Source: Acidimicrobiales bacterium (lineage in GTDB: Bacteria > Actinomycetota > Acidimicrobiia > Acidimicrobiales > SZUA-35). From it: DNA of 64,000 bases. Positions 14,906 through 23,083 of the stretch are shown here, piece by piece. Within the stretch, counting starts at the first letter, position 1; the number at the start of each line of letters is the position of its first letter. Where the stretch lies: NCBI GenBank assembly GCA_020630195.1, contig JAHDBV010000018.1, forward strand, positions 1 to 64,000. The letters run 5' to 3'. Position numbers and translations under genes: made by a program. Under the pieces are notes generated by a model. The model had not been told where the DNA came from. It worked only from the letters and a program-made list of their open reading frames with translations, and ran no database searches.

Positions 14906-17806
14906 GTGACGGACGCCCCCCGCCAATCGCCACCACAGCTGGGTCTGCTCGTCGTCCACGGCATCGGCGAACAAGCCCAGGGCAGCACGCTCGTGCAGTG
15001 GTCCGACGCCCTCGCCGACTGGCTCCGGGTGTGGAGCGCCGACGAACCCGGCACCGCCCTGCACCTGCCCGCCGGAACGGAACGTCGGGTGAGTGTCGAA
15101 CGGGCCGAGTTGGCGCCGGCCGAGGGCCCGGCGCACGCCACCCTCCGCTTCGACATCCCCGACGCCGACGATCCCTCGCAGACCTGGGTGGTGGCGGAGG
15201 GCTGGTGGGCCGGCGCATTCCAGGCGCCGTCGTTCGGGGAGTTGTGGAGCTGGAGCTTCGTGTCGGTGCCGGCCACCGCCGCGATGCACACCAATGCGAT
15301 GGTGGGGCGCGCCGTGGCCCAGGTCCGGCGGTCACACACACCACTCGAGCGAGCCGTCAACGCCACGCGCCTGGCCGGACTCGTGGCGTTGCTCACCGCA
15401 CTCGTACTCGTGAGCCCCGCGGTCATCGTGCTGTTCACGGCGCTGCTCGCCGTCGGCTTCGTGGCCCAGCTCCTCCCGTTTCCCGCCGTCGGTGCGTTCG
15501 TGTCACGCGCCCAGCTCGCCGCGATCGGCACGATCGGGGACTCCCAGCGTCTCGTCGAGAGCCCGACCCAGGCGGGTGCGATCAAGGCGCCGATCATCGA
15601 TGGGCTCGCCCACCTCGTCGAACGGGGCTGCACCCGCATCGCGATCCTCGCCCACTCCCAGGGCGCCGCCGTCACCCACAAGGCGCTCGCCGACCTGCAG
15701 CACCGGCTCGAGCCCGACCAGCCGCCGCCGGTCGACGCACTCATCACGGTCGGCTCGGGTCTGCCGAAGGTGCACGCCCTGGAACACCTGTCCCGCAGCG
15801 GCGGGTGGCGGAACCTGCGGGTCGCCTCGCTGGCCGTCCCGATCTGCGCGGTCACCATCGCCCTGTGCTGGTGGTATCTCAACGAGCGCGGGCTCTACGG
15901 CGGACTGCTCGGCATGGCCGCCATCGCCGCCGTGACCGTCGTGTGGGCCCGCTCGTCGGCCCGGCGTCGACGCGAGGCCCTCGCGGATCACGTCGCGGGC
16001 CGTCGCTCGTCGCCACCACACGAGTGGACGGCGCCCATCGATCTCGCCGGCACCCCGATTCCCCGGATCCCGATCGTGGTGTCGGTGCTCGCCGCCTTCG
16101 TGTGGGGGGTGATCGCCTCGCACGGCATGGCGGCGTTCGGGATCTACCTCGCCGGGCTGACGGGACTGGCCGCCATCGTGTTGATCTCGGTCGGTCGGAT
16201 CCCGCCGATCGGGAACGACATCGATCGCATGGCCGACCACTGGCTGGATCTCTATGCACGCCGGGACCCGGTGCCGGCCGGGCCGACCCGGACCGAGCGG
16301 GTCGGTTGGCCACGTTCGCTGCCGATCACGAATCGGGCCTCGGTGGTGCGTGACCACACCGGCTACCACCGCAACGCCGACGAGTGCCTCACCCATGTCG
16401 GCATCGAACTGCTCGACCTCGTCGACGCCCCGATCCCCACCGAAGCGGCCCGCCTCCACACCTCGGTGTACGGGCTCGAGCGCCGGTGGCGAGCGGTGTG
16501 GGCCCGGATCGTGAACCTGGTGTTGGGTCTGGCGGCCCTGGTGTTCGCGCTGCGCACGTGGGGTCGGGCCGACACCGTCGTCGCCGACGCCTACGGCGGC
16601 CTCGTCGACGGCGAGGGACCCCTCACCCGATTCCTCCCGGGGTCGGTCCCGGGCTTCGTGCCCGATCAGCTCGACGGGTGGTGGCTGAGCGCGACGATGG
16701 TGGTGCTCTACGCCGTCGGTGCGGTGGTGCTGACCCGGATCGGGAACGGGCTGTGGTCGACCTGGGACGGCGCGGCGGCGGCCCGCGAGCTCGGCCCGGA
16801 GCGATACGACCCGTCGTCGACCGACGGTCGTCAGGGGGCGCTGCTCGGCATGACCGCCCTGCTCACCTTCCTCGCGCTCACGCCCCACTGGTCGTGGCGG
16901 ACACTGCGATCGCTCGACCTCACGACCTGGACCGACTCGGGGTTCGTCGCCCTGGTCGTGGCGATCCCCATGGGGGTCGGCCTGGTCATCCCGGGTCTGC
17001 TGGTGCGGCTCGGCGTCAAGGACTGGTTCCTGCGCCAGGACCGACTCCGTAGCGAAGACCAGCTCACGCAGGGTCACTACCGGATGGAACGGGGCGAGCT
17101 CCGACGGGCCATCGCCTCCTACGAGCGGGCCCGCAGCGTCGCCCTCGCCACCGGAGGACCGGTCGGTCCGGCCGAGTTGGGCCTCGCCCGTGCGCTCGAC
17201 CGGCTCGCCCACGAACGGGTCGAGGCCGGCGCGAGTGACGTGGCCGAGACGGTGGCCGCCGCCGACGCGGCCTACCGCCGGGCCCGGTTCGCCGCCGGCA
17301 ACGACCCGGACATCCTCGTGGCCCACGCCAACATGCTCGGTTCGGCCGGGCCCTCGGCCGAAGCCGCGTCGCTGGTGGCACTCGCCGCCGAGGTGGCCGA
17401 CGGGACCGACGACGGTGCCCTCCTCGCCGCCCGGGTGGCGCTCGCCCACGATGCCGGCGCCGGCATCATCGACGCCGAGCTGGCCGGCCTCATCGACCGC
17501 CGCTGGGACAACCTCGCCCCGTCGGAGAAGCTCGCCATCGGGTTCGCCGCCGCCGTCGTCGTCGGTGACCCCAGAACACCGAGCGGTCGGACCCTCGACT
17601 GGGCCGGACGGGTCCGCCGACTGCTCGACCACGGTTTCGACGGTGAAGGTCTCGATCTGCGAGCCTCACTGGCCGCATTGCCCGGCACCCTGCCCGAGGA
17701 CGATGTCGCACGTCTCCGCCTCCTCGCCGATCGGGTGCTCGGGCGTTGCGGAGACGACGAACCGTGCGATCCACCCACGCCCCACGACCACCCGGAGTCC
17801 TCGTGA
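14906..17806 (+). CDS. Membrane alpha/beta hydrolase with C-terminal TPR-like region
   Basis: A 966-residue protein. Residues 1-330 hold a lipase-like core: LLVVHGIGEQ (His18-Gly-Ile-Gly) as oxyanion region and ILAHSQGAAVTH with nucleophile Ser251. A pair of hydrophobic segments interrupts this core near 155-195, and further hydrophobic helices lie at about 315-350, 395-435, 540-560, 595-620, 650-665 and 690-710. After DWFLRQDRLRSEDQLTQGHYRMERGELRRAIASYERA a soluble TPR-like helical repeat region fills residues 715-960. GTG 14906 follows a CAGTCT -10-like element by six bases. GTGA overlap couples it to the cyclase gene. I know no characterised protein with this layout; membrane lipid or ester hydrolysis is inferred. 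Confidence 0.75.
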   Translation: MTDAPRQSPPQLGLLVVHGIGEQAQGSTLVQWSDALADWLRVWSADEPGTALHLPAGTERRVSVERAELAPAEGPAHATLRFDIPDADDPSQTWVVAEGWWAGAFQAPSFGELWSWSFVSVPATAAMHTNAMVGRAVAQVRRSHTPLERAVNATRLAGLVALLTALVLVSPAVIVLFTALLAVGFVAQLLPFPAVGAFVSRAQLAAIGTIGDSQRLVESPTQAGAIKAPIIDGLAHLVERGCTRIAILAHSQGAAVTHKALADLQHRLEPDQPPPVDALITVGSGLPKVHALEHLSRSGGWRNLRVASLAVPICAVTIALCWWYLNERGLYGGLLGMAAIAAVTVVWARSSARRRREALADHVAGRRSSPPHEWTAPIDLAGTPIPRIPIVVSVLAAFVWGVIASHGMAAFGIYLAGLTGLAAIVLISVGRIPPIGNDIDRMADHWLDLYARRDPVPAGPTRTERVGWPRSLPITNRASVVRDHTGYHRNADECLTHVGIELLDLVDAPIPTEAARLHTSVYGLERRWRAVWARIVNLVLGLAALVFALRTWGRADTVVADAYGGLVDGEGPLTRFLPGSVPGFVPDQLDGWWLSATMVVLYAVGAVVLTRIGNGLWSTWDGAAAARELGPERYDPSSTDGRQGALLGMTALLTFLALTPHWSWRTLRSLDLTTWTDSGFVALVVAIPMGVGLVIPGLLVRLGVKDWFLRQDRLRSEDQLTQGHYRMERGELRRAIASYERARSVALATGGPVGPAELGLARALDRLAHERVEAGASDVAETVAAADAAYRRARFAAGNDPDILVAHANMLGSAGPSAEAASLVALAAEVADGTDDGALLAARVALAHDAGAGIIDAELAGLIDRRWDNLAPSEKLAIGFAAAVVVGDPRTPSGRTLDWAGRVRRLLDHGFDGEGLDLRASLAALPGTLPEDDVARLRLLADRVLGRCGDDEPCDPPTPHDHPESS

Positions 17807-20511
17807 CCGACACACCGCTGATCCGCACCGGCGGCCCCGACGGCCATCGCCCCGACAACCTCCCCGCGGGGGTGGTGACCTTCCTGTTCTCCGACATCGA
17901 GGGCTCGACCCCACGGTGGGAATCGGATCCGGTCGGGATGCGGGACCTGATCGTGCGTCACAACGAGCTGTGCGTGGAGGTGGTGCGTGCCGCCGGCGGG
18001 GAGATCTATCAGCACACCGGTGACGGTGTGTCGGCCGTGTTCGTGGCGCCGGATGCCGCGGCGCTCGCCGCGATCGACCTGCAACGGCGGTTCCAGACCG
18101 ACGCCTGGGGCGGCGCGGAACGGCTCCGGATCCGCGTCGGGGTGCACACCGGGATGTGTGAACCGACCGCCGGCGACTACTTCGGCACACCGGTGAACAC
18201 CTGTGCCCGGGTGACCGATCTCGCCAACGGCGATCAGATCGCCATCACCCCCGCCACGGCGGCGCTCATCACCGGTCATGACCTCCGTGACCGCGGGGTG
18301 CATCAGCTGAAGGGGCTGGGGTCGGAGACGATCTACACGCTGCACCACAAGGATCTCGTCCTCGACGACCGGCCGCTGCGATCGCCGTTGATCGAGGGTG
18401 TGCGGGGCCTGCCGTCGACCCTCGCGGAGCTCGTCGGACGCGAGGAGGAGATCAAGCGCCTGTCCGACCTGATCGCCCGCCAGCGGGTCGTGACCCTCGT
18501 CGGTCCCGGTGGTGTCGGCAAGACCCATCTCGCGTCCGTGGTCGCCCGGACCGTGGCCGATCGGTTCGAGGACCGGGCCGTGTTCTGCGACCTCGTGCCG
18601 ATCACCGACGCCGACGACGTCGCCGAGATCGTCGCCGAGACCCTCGGTGCTCGAGTGCAGCCCGGGCTGAGCCTCGTGGAGAGCATCGGGGACTACTGCG
18701 CCAGCCGACGGATGCTCCTCGTGATCGACAACGCGGAGCATCTGCCGGGCGCCGTGCGGGCGTTGGCCACCGAGCTGTTGTCGCACCCGAACATCACGAT
18801 GCTCATCACCTCCCGGGAACCGGTCGGCCTGCCCGGCGAGCAGCTCTTCGGCCTCCTCCCGTTGCCCGAGACCGATGCGCTCGAGTTGTTCCGCCGCCGT
18901 GTGGCCGAGCGCGATCCGGACGTGCTCGACGATTTCGACATGGCCTCCGCTCGGGCCATCGTCGAACGCCTCGACGGTGTGCCGCTCGCGTTGGAGCTGG
19001 CCGCCGCCCGGACGCGGTCGTTGTCGCTCGCCGAACTCCTCGAGCGCCTCGACGACCGGCTGCACATCCTCCGCGGCGGTCGCACCGGTCGGCACCAGAC
19101 GTTGCTCGACACGATCCTGTGGTCGTACGAGTCGCTGCGTCCCGATCAGGCGGACCTGTTCGAACGCCTGTCGGTGTTCGCCGGCGATTTCTCGCTGGGC
19201 GACGCCGAGGCGGTCTGCGCCGCGCCCGGTGTCGACGTGCTCGACGTGCTCGGCGAACTCGTCGACAAGTCGATGGTGCTCGCGAAGCGCCACCGGGGCC
19301 GTCTCCGCTATCTGCTCCTCGGATCCCTCCGACACTTCGGCCAGGAGCGCCTCGACGCCTCCGGCTCGGCCGGTGAGGTGCGGGCACGTCACGCCGCGCA
19401 CTTCCGATCCCTGGTGGCGACCGAGACCGGTCGGTTGCTGTCCGCCCACGAGGCCGACGGTTGGGAGACGCTCGGCCGCAACTGGGCCAACATCCGCGCC
19501 GCGTTCGAGGAGCTGCTGCATCTCGGCAACGTCGACGCGGCCGCCGGGATGGTGTGCGAGCTCGGACACTTCGCGGTCTACTCGATGCGCTTCGAGGCTC
19601 TGGCCTGGGCCGAGGAGCTCGGGGAGCGCTTCGACCTCGCCGGCCACCCGCTCGAGGGGTCGTTGCTCGGCATCCGCTCGGTGCTCGCCTACTTCACCGT
19701 CGACGAGCGGGCCCATGAGCTCGCGATGCGTGGCCTCGCCGTCGACGCCAACGATCCGTACGGCTACTGCCGGATCTCGATCGCCGCGATCGTGCTCAAC
19801 AACAAACTCGACGCCGAGGCCAGCGCCGAGCTGACCTCCGAGTGGGTGGCCGCACTCACCGACGGTGTGGGGCCCGAAGCCACGGGGTTCGCCCGTCTCT
19901 GGGGGCACGCGATGCGGGTGTTCCACCTCGCGGCGAACGAACCGACCGTCTCCGCCCAGAACGATCTCGACGAGGTCGAACGGCTCGCCCGCGACAGCGG
20001 ATCGGCCACGGCCCTCGCCGTGGCCGGCTGGGCCGGGGGCATGGTGGCGAGCTACTCGGGGATGGGTGCGGCCATCCGACGGTGGCGCCGCGGCGCCGAC
20101 CTGGCCGAATCGATGCATCCCTCCCACCTCGTGTCGCAGATCATCATCGGTCTGCTCCTGCACTTCTCGGTGGAACACGACGAGGTCGACGCCGCACTCG
20201 GTGCCTGCGAGGACGCGCTCTCGATCGCCCGCGAACAGCACTACGTCGCCGGCGCGAGCCACCTGTTCGGCGTCACGGCGATCGCACTCTGTCGAGCCGG
20301 GCGTGCCGAGACCGCCGGCCGTCTGCTCGGCGCCATGAAGGCCGCCGGTCACAATCCGCGTGAGAACGCGATCCGGGTCGTCGGCGATGCCCTGGGCGGG
20401 CGGGCGTCGACCATCGAGGCGGAGGGTCGGAGTTGGTCGGTCGACGAGGCGTGTTCGATCGCGCTCGACACGATGCGGGCCGTTCGGGGCGAGCGGGGTG
20501 TGATGTCGTGA
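17803..20511 (+). CDS. Class III nucleotide cyclase - AAA/STAND ATPase - TPR regulator
   Basis: A 902-residue signalling protein. Residues 20-190 form a cyclase homology domain: FLFSDIEGST gives metal Asp31, HTGDG gives metal Asp74, and VNTCAR gives transition-state Asn132 and Arg136. The usual purine-specifying Lys is replaced by Gln70. LVGREEEIKRL then leads into a STAND NTPase with Walker A GPGGVGKT (234-241) and Walker B MLLVIDNAEHL, and residues 560-880 are TPR-like helices. The layout matches mycobacterial cyclase-ATPase-TPR proteins such as Rv0386, but no LuxR helix-turn-helix is seen at the C-terminus. It is translationally coupled to both neighbours, so it probably controls or senses the hydrolase/catalase-like pair. 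Confidence 0.88.
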   Translation: MTDTPLIRTGGPDGHRPDNLPAGVVTFLFSDIEGSTPRWESDPVGMRDLIVRHNELCVEVVRAAGGEIYQHTGDGVSAVFVAPDAAALAAIDLQRRFQTDAWGGAERLRIRVGVHTGMCEPTAGDYFGTPVNTCARVTDLANGDQIAITPATAALITGHDLRDRGVHQLKGLGSETIYTLHHKDLVLDDRPLRSPLIEGVRGLPSTLAELVGREEEIKRLSDLIARQRVVTLVGPGGVGKTHLASVVARTVADRFEDRAVFCDLVPITDADDVAEIVAETLGARVQPGLSLVESIGDYCASRRMLLVIDNAEHLPGAVRALATELLSHPNITMLITSREPVGLPGEQLFGLLPLPETDALELFRRRVAERDPDVLDDFDMASARAIVERLDGVPLALELAAARTRSLSLAELLERLDDRLHILRGGRTGRHQTLLDTILWSYESLRPDQADLFERLSVFAGDFSLGDAEAVCAAPGVDVLDVLGELVDKSMVLAKRHRGRLRYLLLGSLRHFGQERLDASGSAGEVRARHAAHFRSLVATETGRLLSAHEADGWETLGRNWANIRAAFEELLHLGNVDAAAGMVCELGHFAVYSMRFEALAWAEELGERFDLAGHPLEGSLLGIRSVLAYFTVDERAHELAMRGLAVDANDPYGYCRISIAAIVLNNKLDAEASAELTSEWVAALTDGVGPEATGFARLWGHAMRVFHLAANEPTVSAQNDLDEVERLARDSGSATALAVAGWAGGMVASYSGMGAAIRRWRRGADLAESMHPSHLVSQIIIGLLLHFSVEHDEVDAALGACEDALSIAREQHYVAGASHLFGVTAIALCRAGRAETAGRLLGAMKAAGHNPRENAIRVVGDALGGRASTIEAEGRSWSVDEACSIALDTMRAVRGERGVMS

Positions 20512-21419
20512 ACGATCTGCCCGATCTGCCGGCGGACTACACGACCCGGACGGCGGAGGCGAAGGCGGCCTGGCTCGCCGGCGAACTGCTCGGCCCGACC
20601 GAATACGACCCGTCGACGCGGCCGGACCCGGCCATGGGGTCGCCCTGGCAGATGTTGTCGGTGGCCGGGTCCCGCCGCCGACTCGCCCGGACCCTCGATC
20701 GCAGCGACGAGCTCATGGAGGACGGTCGCCCGAAGATCATCCACACCCATGGCGCGGTCGCGATGGTGGAATTCGAGACGGAGCCCGCGTCGGCGTTCAC
20801 GGGTGTGCTGGCCGCACCGCCGCGGGGTGGAGCGATCGGGGTCGTCCGGATGTCGCTCGCGGTGCCACCCACCGGGCAGCGGGCCGTCACGCCCGGGATC
20901 GGTCTCAAGCTCCTCGTCGACGGTCGGCCGTCGCTCGACCTCCTCGCCATGAACCACACGGTCGGCCAGGGCCGTGATCCCAACCCGTTCTCGAACTCGT
21001 TCACCCACGACCTCCGCGACGAACACACCGAGCTGCGGCCCGCACAGAAAGTGATGCAATTCTTCTTCAAGCGGCTCGTGCGCCAGCCGCGGCGGCTGCT
21101 CATCGATCACTTCGCCGCGGTCGATCGGCACGGGGTCGAGGAGCCGGATCCACGGGTCCCCGATCGACTCGTGTTCCATCCACACGACGACGTGGCCACC
21201 CACGTCCGGGGCCGCGAGATGTTCGACCTCCGTGACCTGCTGGCCGACCTGCCCGTCGGCGTCCGCCTGTGGCGGGTCGACGCGGTGGGCGCCGCCCACG
21301 ACCGCGGCGACCTGACGATCGGCCGGGTCCGTCTCACGTCGCGGTTCACCAGCTCCGCCGGTGGGGACCGGCTGTTCTTCCGGCACCACGTGGCACCGGA
21401 GGATCGACTCGATCAGTAG
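20508..21419 (+). CDS. Catalase-related protein lacking the heme-Tyr end
   Basis: A 303-residue protein. PKIIHTHGAVAMVEFE resembles the distal-His strand of catalases (HAKGAGA-type), and GIGLKLLVDGRPSLDLLAMN matches the G-x-x-LKF...DG...D-hh--N strand pair of catalase-related proteins. MQFFFKRLVRQP and VGVRLWRVDAV follow in catalase-like order. The sequence stops at RLFFRHHVAPEDRLDQ, about where relatives continue into the Arg-x-x-x-Tyr heme-ligand helix, so no proximal Tyr is seen. GTGA overlap couples it to the cyclase gene. It overlaps the convergent lipoxygenase-like gene by 7 bases. Function is unknown; peroxide binding or fatty-acid-hydroperoxide conversion is a hypothesis. Confidence 0.6.
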   Translation: MNDLPDLPADYTTRTAEAKAAWLAGELLGPTEYDPSTRPDPAMGSPWQMLSVAGSRRRLARTLDRSDELMEDGRPKIIHTHGAVAMVEFETEPASAFTGVLAAPPRGGAIGVVRMSLAVPPTGQRAVTPGIGLKLLVDGRPSLDLLAMNHTVGQGRDPNPFSNSFTHDLRDEHTELRPAQKVMQFFFKRLVRQPRRLLIDHFAAVDRHGVEEPDPRVPDRLVFHPHDDVATHVRGREMFDLRDLLADLPVGVRLWRVDAVGAAHDRGDLTIGRVRLTSRFTSSAGGDRLFFRHHVAPEDRLDQ

Positions 21420-23005
21420 CTGATCGAGGTCTCCCACCGGTGCGGCTCCATCCCACGGAACGGGATGGCGCGAGTGGCGTTCCGTTCGGCGATCACCCGG
21501 CCGGCCTCGATCATCTCCGACTGGAGGTCCTCGATCGCCCGGCGGAGACGGGGATCGTCGACGTGGCGGGCGGCGTTGATCGTCTGGAGGTTGTTGCCGG
21601 CCACGTTGAAGCGGCTGACGAAGCTCGCCTGCTCCATCAAGAAGACGTCGGCGGCGGCCGGTGTCGGTGTCACGTCGTGGTCGAGGAGCTCACGCAACGT
21701 CTCGAAGGACAACCCGGCCTTGTCGGCGTGATCCTCCGAGTCGAGGATCGGCGAGAGGTTCCCGCAGATCTCGTGGATGACGTTGTTGTAGACGAGTGCG
21801 GTGCACAGTCGGCGGAGCGACGCCACCCCGTCGAGTCGAGGCACCGACTCGACACCGGGCAGCACCTGACGCACGACGCCGTACCAGGCCGCGAGGTGGG
21901 GGTCGTCGACGACGTCCGCATCGGTGCGGACATGGAGATCGTCGAGGTGTCGGTCGACGACCCGCTCGACCATGGGCCAGACCGTGCGGGCGTCCTCGAC
22001 ATAGGGATGGCCCGGGATCGCGTCGAGGCCACGCTTGGCGATGTCGAGCGGTACCGACCACTCGTCGAAGTCGAAGGCCGCCATCGAGTTCTCGACGATG
22101 CGTCGGGCGTCGGCGGGGCGGACGAAGTTCGACCGGAGGAAGTAGCTGTTGGGCGTCAGCAGGGCCTGGTAGGCGAAGTGGTTCACCTGGAGCGTGCCGT
22201 AGGTGAAGAAGTCCATGAACTCGCGCAGCGGGTGCCACACCGGCAGCGTGTGGGCGGCGACGGCGAAGGCCTGGCCGACCATGAGGTGGGTGTTGAACAG
22301 ATGGCGGATGAACGTCACGTAGCGGGCGTCGAGGGCGTTCACGATCGACTTCGCCCGGCCCCAGCCGGGGTCGCCGGGGCGGTGCTGCTCGTCTCCGATC
22401 CGGATCCAGGCGGGGACCAGCCCGTCGCCCTCGACACGGAAGCGGGCACACGTCGCGGGGAAGACGCCGTCGAAGAACGGGCCGAGATCCAGGTCGAACA
22501 CGACGTCGTCGGGACCGTCGCCCATCGCGGGATCGGCGGAGGCCCGGCGGAGTTCGAACGGATTCGGGCCCTGCAGCCGCAGTGCGGTGAACGTGGCATC
22601 GTCGGTCGGATGGCCCCACTCGTCGCGGCCGGCCGGAAAGGCGTCGTTCCACGGCAGCTCGTCGTTCCAGGCGAGGGAGGGGTCGATCGGGAGCTTCCCG
22701 TAGAGAAGCCAGCCGAGCTTCGAGGTCCCGTAGTAGGGAAGCACGTAGCGCATCGGGAGCTTCGCCTCCGGCGGGAGCGTCTCGGGGGCGAGCAGGGCGG
22801 CGGGCAGCCAGCCCATGTCGGCGTGGACCGAGGCGGCCGGCACGAGGCGGGGAGGTGGGGAGGTCGGCACCACCCGCTTGCGGAACGTGCGGGTGCTCGA
22901 GTGTTCGATCGTGCGTTGATGGGTGCGCCGCATCCGGACGACGAGTGAGGCCTTGGCCCGGTCGGCGAGGCCGGCGGGTCGGGTACGTGGGCGATCGGCG
23001 AGCAT
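21413..23005 (-). CDS. Lipoxygenase-family protein
   Basis: A 530-residue protein resembling bacterial lipoxygenases without a PLAT domain. FIRHLFNTHLMVGQAFAVAAH...HPLREFMDFF matches the lipoxygenase iron helix, with His235 and His240 spaced as His-x4-His. IHEICGN carries the third His (His411), but the usual Asn at +4 is Gly415 and Asn416 lies at +5. The C-terminus is ETSISY, so the terminal carboxylate ligand is on Tyr rather than the usual Ile. ATG 23005 is chosen for its GGAG and an upstream GATACT element; ATG 23044 is possible. It would dioxygenate polyunsaturated fatty acids. It is convergent with the catalase-like gene. The family call is firm, activity uncertain. Confidence 0.8.
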   Translation of the reverse strand: MLADRPRTRPAGLADRAKASLVVRMRRTHQRTIEHSSTRTFRKRVVPTSPPPRLVPAASVHADMGWLPAALLAPETLPPEAKLPMRYVLPYYGTSKLGWLLYGKLPIDPSLAWNDELPWNDAFPAGRDEWGHPTDDATFTALRLQGPNPFELRRASADPAMGDGPDDVVFDLDLGPFFDGVFPATCARFRVEGDGLVPAWIRIGDEQHRPGDPGWGRAKSIVNALDARYVTFIRHLFNTHLMVGQAFAVAAHTLPVWHPLREFMDFFTYGTLQVNHFAYQALLTPNSYFLRSNFVRPADARRIVENSMAAFDFDEWSVPLDIAKRGLDAIPGHPYVEDARTVWPMVERVVDRHLDDLHVRTDADVVDDPHLAAWYGVVRQVLPGVESVPRLDGVASLRRLCTALVYNNVIHEICGNLSPILDSEDHADKAGLSFETLRELLDHDVTPTPAAADVFLMEQASFVSRFNVAGNNLQTINAARHVDDPRLRRAIEDLQSEMIEAGRVIAERNATRAIPFRGMEPHRWETSISY

Positions 23006-23083
23006 GGTGGGATCTCCGCTCTCGGGGAGCGCCGAGTATCGCATGTCGCCGGAACCCGCCCGTGCCCGGACCGGCGCCGGAGC

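Noticed and set aside
17272-20352. A minus-strand open frame of over 1000 codons opposite the cyclase gene
   Set aside because: Its translation is rich in Arg, Gly, His and Val with no family motif. It is the antisense shadow of the cyclase and hydrolase genes in GC-rich DNA.
20508-23005. Frameshift joining catalase-like and lipoxygenase-like genes into one fusion
   Set aside because: The two genes are on opposite strands and overlap tail to tail, so no single-base change could fuse them.
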